Numbered from the stretch's first letter, positions 8,242 through 17,295 are shown. The stretch: DNA of 43,016 bases from Lachnospiraceae bacterium (GCA_024693925.1 JAILKH010000089.1:1-43016); one strand, 5' to 3'. Notes: generated from the letters alone by a model not told the origin. Numbers and translations: made by a program.

Positions 8242-8258
8242 AAGAAAGGAATAAAGAA

Positions 8259-9173
8259 ATGAAAAATACCGGAAAAGCGGTAAAAAAATACTGGCAATTA
8301 TACCTGCTTTTATTACTGCCGCTGTTATACCTGATCATTTTTAAATATATACCAATGGTATATATCCAGATTGCATTTAAAGAATATAAGATTGGAATGA
8401 GTCCTTTTGAAATGCCTCTTGCATCGAATCATGGGTTTAAATATTTTATAAAGGCCTTTTCAAATAAAGATTTCCTTAATGCCTTAAGAAATACTCTTTT
8501 ACTTAATCTGCTGGATCTGATCGCAGGATTCCCGGCTCCTATTATTTTTGCATTGATCTTAAATGAGCTGACTTTCAAAAGATTCAAAAAGGTAACACAG
8601 ACTATAGCCTATATGCCCCATTTCCTTTCCTGGGTCATAGTCTCAAGCCTGGCATTACAGCTTTTTGCTCCCACTAACGGTTTTGTAAATCAGATCATCT
8701 CAAACTTTGGCGGTGAACCCATACCCTTCCTGAATGATCCGGCTCACTGGGTTGCTACCTATATCTTTATGGGGGTATGGCAAAGCTTTGGATGGAACTC
8801 CATCGTATACCTGGCAGCCATTGCCGGGATCAGTCCCGAGCTCTATGAGGCAGCTTCAGTGGACGGCGCCGGACGTTTCTCCAAAATGTGGCATATAACC
8901 CTTCCCGGCATAAGACCCACTATTGTAGTATTGCTGATCATGAACCTTGGAAATATTCTGGGCAGCAGCTTTGATCGTCCTTATGCTTTCCAAAACAATA
9001 TGGTTATGAACGTTGCCAATGTTATAGCTACATATGTTTATAAGAACGGTATAAAGGGTCTACAGTTCTCACTTACAACCGCAGTAGGTTTGTTCCAGTC
9101 CATTATTTGTGTAATATTCCTGCTCCTTGCCAACTGGATCTCCAGAAGACTTGGCGAGAGAGGAATCTGGTAG
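8259..9173 (+). CDS. lplB: Lpl-type sugar ABC transporter permease (LplB/YteP family)
   Basis: A 304-residue inner-membrane protein with six predicted helices, the first at about 14-35. The permease EAA loop is visible as EAASVDGAGRFSKMWHITLP (residues about 196-215), the contact site for an ATPase. Shine-Dalgarno AAGAAAGGA precedes the ATG. The gene is followed 12 bases later by the second permease. Members of this family import oligosaccharides with an LplA-type lipoprotein. No ATPase gene is in this operon, so a shared MsmX/UgpC-type ATPase encoded elsewhere is expected. Confidence 0.95.
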   Translation: MKNTGKAVKKYWQLYLLLLLPLLYLIIFKYIPMVYIQIAFKEYKIGMSPFEMPLASNHGFKYFIKAFSNKDFLNALRNTLLLNLLDLIAGFPAPIIFALILNELTFKRFKKVTQTIAYMPHFLSWVIVSSLALQLFAPTNGFVNQIISNFGGEPIPFLNDPAHWVATYIFMGVWQSFGWNSIVYLAAIAGISPELYEAASVDGAGRFSKMWHITLPGIRPTIVVLLIMNLGNILGSSFDRPYAFQNNMVMNVANVIATYVYKNGIKGLQFSLTTAVGLFQSIICVIFLLLANWISRRLGERGIW

Positions 9174-9185
9174 GAGGTTAAGAGA

Positions 9186-10067
9186 ATGAATGACAGAATC
9201 ATAAAATCAAGCAAAACAAAAGCAGGAGACTGGATATTCGTCATCATATGTGTTGTTGTCTGCCTTATATGCATCCTTCCTATGTTAAACCTTTTGGCCA
9301 AATCCTTAAGCGGCTCGGATTTTCTTGTTAAACATGAGGTTTATCTTATTCCCAAGGGCTTTAACCTGGAAGCCTATAATACGGTACTTAAGGATCCTAA
9401 ATATTTAAGAGCCTTTGTATGGACGGTGGTACTTACCGTTATTTGTACTCTGGTATCTCTGGTAATGACGGCGATATGTGCTTATCCCCTTATTTACCAG
9501 GATCTTAAAGGACGCGGCTTCTTCAATATTATTATAACCATTACCATGTTCTTCAATGCGGGAACAATCCCCAATTACCTGCTTATGAATTCCCTGGGGC
9601 TGTTAAGTAATCCTTTGGTACTTATCCTTCCCGGCTGTTTAAGCGTTTATAACATGATAATAATGCGAAGTTTCTTCTATGGTATTCCGGACAGCTTAAG
9701 AGAATCCGCACAGATAGACGGAGCATCCTATATTAAGATACTTTTTTCAATATATCTGCCTCTTTCAAAACCGGTAATGGCAACTCTTGCACTGTTTTAC
9801 GCAGTAGGCCGCTGGAACGGTTATTCGGATGCCCTGATGTATATGAAGGATAAGAAATATTATCCTCTTCAGTTACTTCTTTACAATGTCATAAACAATA
9901 TAAACAGTATCGAAGTAGCAACTCAGGAGGGTTTCTCAACTCCGGGACTGAATGAATCCCTTAAGGCCGCTATTGTAATGTTTTCAACAATACCTATTCT
10001 TTGCATCTATCCCTGGTTACAGAAATACTTTATCCACGGTGTAACCCTTGGAGCCGTTAAAGAATAA
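9186..10067 (+). CDS. lplC: Lpl-type sugar ABC transporter permease (LplC/YtcP family)
   Basis: A 293-residue partner permease with six helices; the first is at about 15-38. Its EAA loop reads ESAQIDGASYIKILFSIYLP. The C-terminus HGVTLGAVKE is characteristic of the CUT1 family LplC/YtcP branch. AGGAGG lies just before the ATG (the stop and ribosome binding site of the first permease are adjacent), so the two subunits are made together as a heterodimer. The 104 bases to the binding-protein gene hold a small CGGAT/ATCCG hairpin but no clear promoter. Confidence 0.95.
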   Translation: MNDRIIKSSKTKAGDWIFVIICVVVCLICILPMLNLLAKSLSGSDFLVKHEVYLIPKGFNLEAYNTVLKDPKYLRAFVWTVVLTVICTLVSLVMTAICAYPLIYQDLKGRGFFNIIITITMFFNAGTIPNYLLMNSLGLLSNPLVLILPGCLSVYNMIIMRSFFYGIPDSLRESAQIDGASYIKILFSIYLPLSKPVMATLALFYAVGRWNGYSDALMYMKDKKYYPLQLLLYNVINNINSIEVATQEGFSTPGLNESLKAAIVMFSTIPILCIYPWLQKYFIHGVTLGAVKE

Positions 10068-10171
10068 TATAAATTTTAAATATCCGCAGTGGCTTATATA
10101 AACTATGGAATTATCGGATCTTTGTATCCGTTATTCAAATACAATAAACATTTTTTATGGAGGAAAAGTAA

Positions 10172-11917
10172 ATGAAAAAGAAATTAGTTTCACTCTTACT
10201 TGTAGGTACAATGGTCTTTTCACTTTCCGCGTGCGGCGCTCAGCCTGCTGCCCCCGCCCCTGAAGCATCAGATGCGGCTGCCGAGGAAACCGAAGAAGCC
10301 GAAAAAGCTGAAGAATCGGAAGCGACTGAAGAGTCAGACGAAGCACAGGCCGCTGACGGCGGAGAGCTTACAGACGGTAAATTCGCAGATACCCGTCATA
10401 TCACCGTTGAAGTATATGATCGCGGTAATGACGGCGGTTCCGATCCTACAAACAATATGTACACCAAGTATATCCAGGAAGGAATGCTTGCAGATCACAA
10501 CGTAGAAGTAGAATTCGTAGCTGTTCCCCGTTGGACAGAGGTTGATGAAATAAATAACCTTCTAGCTGCCGGAGAAGCACCCGACATCTGTGTTACCTAC
10601 AGCTATGCTACCATTCAGACTTACGCAAATATGGGCGGTGTTCAGGATCTTGCACAGATCGTAGAAGATACCAAGGCTGACTGCCCCAACCTTTGGGACT
10701 GGCTCGGAGAAACCAACATGTACTGGGATAAGAGTCCCGTAGACGGAACTCTGTGGGCTATCGAAGGAAAAAGAGCTACCGCCAACCGTATAAATACCTT
10801 CGTTCGTCAGGACTGGCTGGATGCACTTGAACTTAAAGCTCCTACCACCAAGCAGGAATTCGAAGATATGCTTATAGCCTTCAGGGATAATGCAGACACT
10901 CTTCTCGGCAAGGATGCTGCTAAGATGATCCCTTACTCGGTAAGCTATGATGTGGGCTGGAGAGCAGGTACTCTTATTGAATCCTTTATCGATCCCGAAA
11001 TTTCCGATTATGATTACTATATCAACGGCTTTGATGACAGAAAGTTCACACAGGAAGGCACTAAAGAAGCCGTTAAGCTTCTCAATAAATGGTACAATGA
11101 CGGTCTTATGTGGAAAGATTTTGCACTCTACGGAGAAGGCGATACCACAGAGGATGATATGATGAAAGCCGGTTATGTAGGCGCATTTACCCACAACTGG
11201 GATTACCCTTTCAGAAACGGTGAAGATTCCATCAATGCAAACCTTCAGAGAATAGTAGGTGAAGATGCAAAGTTCGTAGCTATCGATCCCTTCGAAGATT
11301 CCAAGGGAACACATACCAAATTTGTTGATTCAACAGCAGGCGATCGTAAGATATTCTTCCCTACCACCAATGATGAACCTCTTGCATCAATGTTATATCT
11401 TGACTGGATATCAGCTCCCGAGCATATTGAATACTTACAGCTCGGTGATGAAGGTGTGACTCATAACAAGCTTGATGACGGTTCATACGAGATCATTGCC
11501 GCTACAGGCGATGCTATCCAGAACTCAGGCTTCAATATTGATATGACCATAACCTGTAACGGACTTCATTTAACAGATTCAAACCTTACAGATCTTACAA
11601 CTGCACACAGCTATGCAAATATCGATCCTTCTCTTGTACAGGATGCTGACAAGATCGCCAAGACCGATACACGTCCCGCTAAATGTGTAAACGTTGGTGA
11701 GATCACTTCCGAAAGCGGCGTAGGTGAAGCTCTTAATTCCAAGAGAACAGAGGTTTATGACCTTGCCGTAACTGCGGCAGTCGCTGATTTTGACTCTGTA
11801 TGGGACAGCGGAATGGCTGACTATCTCTCCGCCGGCGGCCAGGATGTTGCTGATGAACGTGCAGCAAAATGGGCAGAGGTATACGGAGATACAAAGAGTG
11901 TACCCGAAATGAAATAA
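10172..11917 (+). CDS. lplA: Extracellular sugar-binding lipoprotein (LplA family)
   Basis: A 581-residue solute-binding lipoprotein. The signal peptide ends LSAC, with lipidation at Cys21, followed by an Ala/Glu-rich linker to about residue 65 and then a type-1 extracellular binding domain of the large LplA/YtcQ class. Shine-Dalgarno ATGGAGGAAA precedes the ATG. The gene uses markedly biased codons (AAG, GCT, GGT, ATC), more so than its neighbours, consistent with high expression. It should capture the oligosaccharide and deliver it to the two permeases upstream. Ligand unknown; the GH3 hexosaminidase in the operon suggests an amino-sugar-containing glycan. Confidence 0.93.
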   Translation: MKKKLVSLLLVGTMVFSLSACGAQPAAPAPEASDAAAEETEEAEKAEESEATEESDEAQAADGGELTDGKFADTRHITVEVYDRGNDGGSDPTNNMYTKYIQEGMLADHNVEVEFVAVPRWTEVDEINNLLAAGEAPDICVTYSYATIQTYANMGGVQDLAQIVEDTKADCPNLWDWLGETNMYWDKSPVDGTLWAIEGKRATANRINTFVRQDWLDALELKAPTTKQEFEDMLIAFRDNADTLLGKDAAKMIPYSVSYDVGWRAGTLIESFIDPEISDYDYYINGFDDRKFTQEGTKEAVKLLNKWYNDGLMWKDFALYGEGDTTEDDMMKAGYVGAFTHNWDYPFRNGEDSINANLQRIVGEDAKFVAIDPFEDSKGTHTKFVDSTAGDRKIFFPTTNDEPLASMLYLDWISAPEHIEYLQLGDEGVTHNKLDDGSYEIIAATGDAIQNSGFNIDMTITCNGLHLTDSNLTDLTTAHSYANIDPSLVQDADKIAKTDTRPAKCVNVGEITSESGVGEALNSKRTEVYDLAVTAAVADFDSVWDSGMADYLSAGGQDVADERAAKWAEVYGDTKSVPEMK

Positions 11918-11960
11918 TATATTATGTTTATGAAATGTAATGTTTAAATCCTAAATAACA

Positions 11961-11990
11961 TTGACACAAAGAACGCTGAGATCTTATACT
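11961..11990 (+). promoter_or_regulatory. Promoter of mog embedded in a terminator hairpin
   Basis: TTGACA (11961-11966) and TATACT (11985-11990) are 18 bases apart. The -10 falls in the loop and the spacer covers the 5' arm of the hairpin at 11972-12013. Transcripts from this promoter would contain only the 3' arm and so escape termination. Confidence 0.6.
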
Positions 11991-12018
11991 TTATGTATTA
12001 AAATCTCAGCGTTTTGTT
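11972..12018 (+). terminator. Terminator of the sugar transporter operon
   Basis: Perfect 11-bp arms AACGCTGAGAT (11972-11982) and ATCTCAGCGTT (12003-12013) enclose a 20-base AT-rich loop; the 3' arm runs into TTTTGTTT. It ends transcription from lplA and overlaps the mog promoter. Confidence 0.65.
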
Positions 12019-12034
12019 TATGAAAGGAAAATCA

Positions 12035-12535
12035 GTGAAATACAGAGTAAATATCATTACATTATCCGACAGCGGTGTAAAAGGATTAAGAAAAGATACA
12101 AGTGCTCCGGCATTAAAAGAAATGCTCCACCGGGAAGAAGGCTTTGAAGTAACGGACATGCTCCTTCTTTCGGATGACCGTACGGAACTTGAAGCCGTAC
12201 TTATTGATATCTGCGACAATAACAGAGCCGATCTCATTCTTACAACCGGTGGCACGGGGCTTTCACCGCGGGATAACACTCCCGAAGCAACTCTGGCGGT
12301 TATTGAAAAAAATGTACCCGGTATTGCAGAAGCTATGCGGCTTAAATCTCTGAGTATCACTCCCAGGGCCATGCTTTCACGGGGTGTATCCGGTATCCGT
12401 AAAAGCACACTTATCATAAATCTTCCCGGAAGTCCCAAAGGTTCCGTCGAGAATCTTGAAGCTGTGCTTCCGGCACTGCCCCATGCCCTCGGGATCCTTA
12501 CCGGACGGGAACATGAATGTGCACAGAAGAAATAA
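12035..12535 (+). CDS. mog: MogA/MoaB family molybdopterin adenylyltransferase
   Basis: A protein of about 166 residues that activates molybdopterin by adenylation before molybdenum insertion. The family motif TTGGTGLSPRDNTPEAT binds the pterin phosphate, and the NLPGSPKGSVEN loop near the C-terminus is also conserved. The GTG at 12035 is preferred because AAAGGA lies seven bases upstream; the ATG at 12020 and TTG at 12014 fall in or next to the terminator hairpin and have no binding site. It converges with moaA, the two stops being six bases apart. Other cofactor genes (moaA, moeA, MoaE-like) are on the opposite strand nearby. Confidence 0.92.
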   Translation: MKYRVNIITLSDSGVKGLRKDTSAPALKEMLHREEGFEVTDMLLLSDDRTELEAVLIDICDNNRADLILTTGGTGLSPRDNTPEATLAVIEKNVPGIAEAMRLKSLSITPRAMLSRGVSGIRKSTLIINLPGSPKGSVENLEAVLPALPHALGILTGREHECAQKK

Positions 12536-12541
12536 AAATGA

Positions 12542-13564
12542 TCAGCCGCCTATAGAAGACATTGTGCGTTTCTCCGAAATCATACTTTTATCCTCAAAAC
12601 AATGACTTTCGGGTTTTTCGATTATCGCCTGTCTCATCAATTCCATTAAATTCTTCTCTTTATCAACATCGGATTTATCACTTCTTAAAACATTTTTTAA
12701 GCCCACACCCTTATCATAACAAAGGCAGGTCTTGAAATTACCATCGACAGTAAGCCTTACACGATCACAGGAATCGCAGAATTTATCATTTATCGCACTT
12801 ATAAAGCCGATTTTCCCCATAAAACCCGGAATACTGTAATACACCGCAGGCCCGTTACCATACTTTTTATTATCCGGTTCCATCCCTTCATATCTTTTCA
12901 TAATACCTGGAATAAGAATACTATGAGGGATACCCGGGTATTCCTTTCCCAGACCTATAGGCATCATCTCTATAAATCTGACACAAATATTCCTGCTCCT
13001 TGCAAATTCCACCAGTTTAATGGCCTCGTTTAAAACCCGGGATTCGTCTTCATAATTGGTCTTATTCCCTTCCACCAAAGCCCAGTTCACGGAAACCGCA
13101 TTAAGTTTCACAAAAATACCCGAATTTATGGAAGCTTCCACCGATGACAGAACCTTATTAAGATGATCATAGCCGGTTATCATCTTATATTTCTCCCTGT
13201 CAAGGGTATCGAGGCTTATATTTACAGCCCTGATCCCGGCATCGATAAGCGAAGGCAGATTCTCCTCCAACAGTACTCCGTTGGTTGTAAGTGTAACTTC
13301 ATCAATCCCGGGGATACCTTTTAACATTTTGATCAGGTTTAAACAGCCCTTTCTGACCAATGGTTCACCACCGGTTATCTTTATCTTGTTTATACCGATC
13401 TTTGACATCGCCCGGACTGTAAATACAATCTCTTCTATTGACAATATCTCACTCATAGGAACCCATACTACGCCGTTTGGCATACAGTATCTGCACCTTA
13501 AATTACACTTGTCGGTCACCGATATCCTTACATAATCTATATTTCTTCCGTAGCTGTCTTGCAT
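12542..13564 (-). CDS. moaA: GTP 3',8-cyclase MoaA (radical SAM)
   Basis: A 340-residue enzyme for the first step of molybdenum cofactor synthesis, converting GTP to 3',8-cyclo-GTP. The radical-SAM cluster is Cys20, Cys24 and Cys27 in CNLRCRYC. The SAM-binding GGEP is in ITGGEPLVRKG. The second 4Fe-4S cluster motif appears as FCDSCDRVRLTVDGNFKTCL. The chain ends in Gly-Gly, the tail needed for MoaA activity, which supports an intact protein. The start has only a poor binding site, 21 bases after the Gfo/Idh gene, so coupling or transcript sharing is likely. moaC and moaD are not in the window. Confidence 0.97.
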   Translation of the reverse strand: MQDSYGRNIDYVRISVTDKCNLRCRYCMPNGVVWVPMSEILSIEEIVFTVRAMSKIGINKIKITGGEPLVRKGCLNLIKMLKGIPGIDEVTLTTNGVLLEENLPSLIDAGIRAVNISLDTLDREKYKMITGYDHLNKVLSSVEASINSGIFVKLNAVSVNWALVEGNKTNYEDESRVLNEAIKLVEFARSRNICVRFIEMMPIGLGKEYPGIPHSILIPGIMKRYEGMEPDNKKYGNGPAVYYSIPGFMGKIGFISAINDKFCDSCDRVRLTVDGNFKTCLCYDKGVGLKNVLRSDKSDVDKEKNLMELMRQAIIEKPESHCFEDKSMISEKRTMSSIGG

Positions 13565-13585
13565 ACCATTTTATAAAAGCAGTTT

Positions 13586-14557
13586 TCAATATCCTATCTG
13601 TTCAAGTACCTTATCAATCACACGAGCATTTTTTATTGAAAACTCCGGAGAAACAAAGGGCTTCTCTCCTCCCTCTATACATCTGCCAAGCTGTTCTGTT
13701 TCCAAAGTATAATTCTGCTTTGCCATAACCTTTCGCAACGTCTCCTTACCATCGACTGAAATGGTATAGCACAATTCTCCGGCCTGATTATATTCAACTT
13801 TAGAATCAATTATACCTTTTGAACCATGAATATACAATCTGTCCTTCCTGGAATCCCATTCCCTTGAGAATAACATTCCCACTGTAAAAGCTGCTCTTAC
13901 TCCGTTTTTCATCTTCATGATCGCCTGAGTAAAAACATCAACACCATTATCATTAAATTCAGCATCTGCCTTAACATATTCAGGCTCCGAATCCGTCAGG
14001 GACAGGATCATTGTTGTACAATAACACCCAAGGTCATATACTGCGCCTCCTCCTGTCTCTTTATGTATCCGGATATCTTCAACATATCCCTGGGTAAGAA
14101 ATGCCGTTTCAATATAATCTATATCTCCGATGATACCGCTTTTTATATCTTCTTTAAGAGCCGCAATATACGGACTATGCTGATATGCATATGCTTCCAT
14201 CAGAATCACATTATTCTCTTTTGCCACAGCAAACATCTCTTTTGCATCCTCTGCATTAAGCGCTAAAGGTTTTTCACAAAGAACATTTTTACCCGCTTTT
14301 AAAGCTTTGATCACCCATTCTTTATGAAGATTATTTGGAAGCGGAATATAAACTGCCTGAATATCCGGATCTTCCAGCAGCTTATCATAACCCACATATG
14401 CCTTTTTAAATCCAAATTCCTGCTGAAAACTTTTTACTTTATTTTCATCTCTTCCCGAAATTGCATACAATTCACAATTAGACGCGCCTTTCATTCCCGG
14501 TATAATACATCCCTTGGCTATATTTGCAGTTCCCAAAACACCCCATTTTATCACCAT
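13586..14557 (-). CDS. Gfo/Idh/MocA family NAD(P)-dependent oxidoreductase
   Basis: A 323-residue enzyme with an N-terminal Rossmann fold (WGVLGTANIAKGCIIPG) and the family signature CEKPLALN, whose Lys contacts substrate and cofactor. The C-terminal alpha/beta domain has the conserved GGGAVYDLGCY with the following region typical of trans-dihydrodiol or sugar dehydrogenases. The ATG at 14557 is preferred: AAAGGAGG lies nine bases before it, while the longer frame from a GTG at 14584 would run through that site. It follows the alcohol dehydrogenase by 23 bases and precedes moaA by 21. Substrate cannot be read from sequence; a sugar or polyol is likely. Confidence 0.93.
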   Translation of the reverse strand: MVIKWGVLGTANIAKGCIIPGMKGASNCELYAISGRDENKVKSFQQEFGFKKAYVGYDKLLEDPDIQAVYIPLPNNLHKEWVIKALKAGKNVLCEKPLALNAEDAKEMFAVAKENNVILMEAYAYQHSPYIAALKEDIKSGIIGDIDYIETAFLTQGYVEDIRIHKETGGGAVYDLGCYCTTMILSLTDSEPEYVKADAEFNDNGVDVFTQAIMKMKNGVRAAFTVGMLFSREWDSRKDRLYIHGSKGIIDSKVEYNQAGELCYTISVDGKETLRKVMAKQNYTLETEQLGRCIEGGEKPFVSPEFSIKNARVIDKVLEQIGY

Positions 14558-14580
14558 AATCTGTCTCCTCCTTTGTAAGA

Positions 14581-15759
14581 TCACATACTTGCCCTATATA
14601 TGGCAAGCATAGCTTCTTCATTAAGAACCTTAGCCGAACCCATTTCTCCGCCTACACCAACCGCACATTTCTTTGCCATAAGAACCAGTTCTTCATCCGT
14701 AGGCTTTACTCCCAGTTCACGAAGATTTGTAGGCATTTCTATACTTCTGTAGAATTCCTCCATTGCCTCAATACCGGCCAGTGCTATCTCTTCATCACTT
14801 CCGCAATCTTTAACCTCCATTACATTAAGTGCAAACTTCTTAAACCTTGCAAGACAGTCCTTATAAACATATCTTGCCCAGCTTCCCCAAATGGCTGCAA
14901 GTCCGGCTCCATGGGCAACATCATATAATCCGCCCAGCTCATGTTCCAGCTTATGCGTCATCCAGTCTCCACCGTCATTCCCGCATCCGGTTAATCCGTT
15001 ATGCGAAAGACTACCCGCCCACATAACCTCGGCACGGGCATCATAATCAGAGGGATCCTTATGTAAGATAAGCGCATTTTTCTTTACTGTTCTCAGAAGT
15101 CCTTCTGCTATAGAATCCGTAATTTCCATATTGCCACCGTTTGTAAAATATCTCTCCATTGTATGCATCATTATATCGGTACATCCGCAGGACGTCTGGT
15201 AATCCGGCAAAGTCATAGTAAGTTCGGGATTTAATACAGCAAATTTAGGACGTCCGAAATCACTGCTGTAACCGCGCTTAATAAGCCCCTCTTCCTTCGT
15301 AATAACGGAAGAATCACTCATCTCGCTTCCTGTTGCAGCTATGGTAAGGATAACCCCCAGCGGAAGACATCCCTTTGCCTGTCTCTTATAATCATAAAAA
15401 TCCCATACTTCACCTTCATTAAAAACCCCATAACCGATAGCCTTGGCGGAATCTATGGCACTTCCGCCTCCCAGCGCCAGCAAAAAATCCACCTTTTCTT
15501 TTTTACAAATTTCTATTCCTTCATAAACAAGTCCCAAATGCGGGTTGGGAACCGCCCCTCCGAGTATCACATACTCAAGTCCTGCAATATCCAGAATATC
15601 GGTCACACGCTTTAAAAGACCGGAGCGCACAACACTTCCTCCTCCGTAATGAATGAGGATCTTCTTTCCTCCGAATTCCTTTATTAACTCTGCAACTTTA
15701 CTTTCCGAATTTTTCCCAAATACTACCTTAGTAGGGGTATAATAATTAAAATCAAACAT
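14581..15759 (-). CDS. Iron-containing alcohol dehydrogenase (butanol dehydrogenase type)
   Basis: A 392-residue group III alcohol dehydrogenase close to BdhA/YqhD, which reduces aldehydes to alcohols with NADPH. The dinucleotide site is LALGGGSAIDSAKAIGY. Metal ligands are the Asp and His in CGCTDIMMHTMERY and the two later histidines in THKLEHELGG and DVAHGAGLAAIWG. It has AAGGGAG before its ATG. The 120 bases upstream separate it from the broken lipoprotein gene and may hold its own promoter. In a fermenting anaerobe this would dispose of reducing equivalents or detoxify aldehydes; no specific substrate is implied. Confidence 0.95.
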   Translation of the reverse strand: MFDFNYYTPTKVVFGKNSESKVAELIKEFGGKKILIHYGGGSVVRSGLLKRVTDILDIAGLEYVILGGAVPNPHLGLVYEGIEICKKEKVDFLLALGGGSAIDSAKAIGYGVFNEGEVWDFYDYKRQAKGCLPLGVILTIAATGSEMSDSSVITKEEGLIKRGYSSDFGRPKFAVLNPELTMTLPDYQTSCGCTDIMMHTMERYFTNGGNMEITDSIAEGLLRTVKKNALILHKDPSDYDARAEVMWAGSLSHNGLTGCGNDGGDWMTHKLEHELGGLYDVAHGAGLAAIWGSWARYVYKDCLARFKKFALNVMEVKDCGSDEEIALAGIEAMEEFYRSIEMPTNLRELGVKPTDEELVLMAKKCAVGVGGEMGSAKVLNEEAMLAIYRASM

Positions 15760-15879
15760 AATACCATTCTCCCTTACTGTTTTTCTATATTATATTTTTT
15801 AATGGCATCTGCTGCTTCTTATATTCTGTCATTTTCTGATTCACTTTTTGAACACAAATATCCAAAACCGCCATCCGTC

Positions 15880-16840
15880 TCATCCTGGATATTTTTCTAT
15901 TACCTTTTTAAGCTCCCTGATCATCATTCTTACAGCGGAGGAACTGTCTTCACCGTGAACATATTCATGACTTATTGCCTCTGCTATGGTCACCTCATAG
16001 GAATATCCGCCATCCTCCTGTAACCCCAGGGCATAACCTAATTCAAAATCCTTTGCCCGTAGAAGAATTCTTCTCCTTATAACTATCGGATAGAGCCTAT
16101 CCGAATCCGAATTAATAATGTAGGAATCATTCTCGTATAAAGCAATTGCGGAATAGGATTCACTCACCTCATCAAGCACCGTTATATTGGTCAGAAATCC
16201 ATTTAAGATCGGATACTCCTTATACATATAATCACAGGCTGACCTGATATATTCCGCCATTTCACGATCTACATTTCTTAAGTTCACAGCATCAATTCCA
16301 TAAGTAATTTCAAGATAATCTTCTATATCCCTGACTTCATTTTCTCACTGCCTTCACGTAACACCAAACCCTGAGCTTTCAGTAATCTGTGAGCGGTAAT
16401 TTCATCAGGTCCATATACAGCATAAAGATAAAGATCAACGCTTGTGGTATCGGCCGCTGTAAATCTTTTACTGCTTAATATTTTTGTCTCTTTATCATAA
16501 TAATCCATAGCCGGTTCATAATAAAAGTCTTCCGGTACCTGTGCCTCTATTTTAGTATTCTCAAGGGTCATTACAATGGATTCAGCCTCTTCTCCTCCAG
16601 GGGTATTATTCTTCTTATCAAGTGCCTTTTCCACTATAAGACTGTCAGCGGTTGTATCTTCCTTATCGGTTTCTTCGGCGGTTTTTAAATACACATTTAT
16701 CAGATCTATCGCATCTTCGACACTTATATCCGAATTAATGCTTAAATTGATCGCTATCCTCTTATTATCGGTATTCGAATTACATCCCACTGCAAATCCC
16801 ATCATTGCCATCAGAACCAAAATTTGAAACTTTTTTTCAT
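15880..16840 (-). pseudogene. Lipoprotein with HExxH domain, broken by one-base shifts
   Basis: Three pieces look like one gene. A well-placed ATG (16838-16840) behind AAGGGAGAG opens MKKSFKFWF and stops after nine codons; adding one A to its run of seven gives MKKKFQILVLMAMMGFAVGC, a textbook lipoprotein signal. The 165-residue middle frame (16323-16820) ends at TAG, but one more base in the run of four A (16340-16343) joins it to the 135-residue frame (15880-16287) through an open stretch beginning RDIEDYLEITYGIDAV. That frame contains ISHEYVHG, a zinc-peptidase-like HExxH. A third shift may exist at 15892-15896, after which an open frame runs on to 15819. It is either a decaying gene or a homopolymer error. 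It lies 13 bases after the MoaE-like gene. Function unknown. Confidence 0.6.
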
Positions 16841-16853
16841 AATAATCTCTCCC

Positions 16854-17255
16854 TTAAAATATTTCTTTTTCAATTACACATTCTTCTTTTATCTTACCAA
16901 CCAGGAATTGAAGAGCCTCCACCACATTAGGTCTTATGTCTCCGCCGACAAGTACCATCATTATATCATCCCCAACTTGTAATTTTCCCTCATTAAGCCA
17001 CACCCTTGCATAATATATTCCGGGTTTTGATAAAGTCTCTTGCACCGCCAGCTCTGCTTTTTCCCTATCCGGCAAAAAATTCATTTCCTTAACGGGTCTG
17101 CTTTGCAAATCATTATTTCTGACAAGCGCCTTTGCATCTTCCCGGACAACCCCATTATGAAAAAGATACATCCCTATATGAGATGCATCCTTTGAAGCTT
17201 TAGCTTCCTTCATCCACTCATCCATTCCGGGTTTTTTATTATCATCAATCTCCAT
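16854..17255 (-). CDS. moaE: MoaE-like molybdopterin synthase catalytic subunit
   Basis: A 133-residue protein resembling the divergent MoaE branch of clostridia. It has the variant HNGVVRED in place of the usual SGTVRD, a middle stretch WLNEGKLQVGDDIMMVLVGG corresponding to the MoaE strand-turn-strand, and a C-terminal VGKIKEECVIEKEIF where classical MoaE has the catalytic lysines (KxxxPxWKKE). MoaE with MoaD inserts the dithiolene sulfurs. No moaD is seen here. AGAGGAAGG precedes the ATG, and the gene lies 40 bases downstream of moeA in the same direction, supporting the assignment by context. The classic Trp-Lys motif is not evident, so catalytic equivalence is inferred. Confidence 0.75.
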   Translation of the reverse strand: MEIDDNKKPGMDEWMKEAKASKDASHIGMYLFHNGVVREDAKALVRNNDLQSRPVKEMNFLPDREKAELAVQETLSKPGIYYARVWLNEGKLQVGDDIMMVLVGGDIRPNVVEALQFLVGKIKEECVIEKEIF

Positions 17256-17295
17256 ACTTAATCCTTCCTCTGTAAATTAATATATAATAAAACTA

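Noticed and set aside
10562..11314. 250-codon frame on the minus strand inside the sugar-binding protein gene
   Set aside because: It is antisense to a clear, highly expressed binding lipoprotein gene, has no ribosome binding site and a Cys/Ile-rich composition typical of shadow frames.
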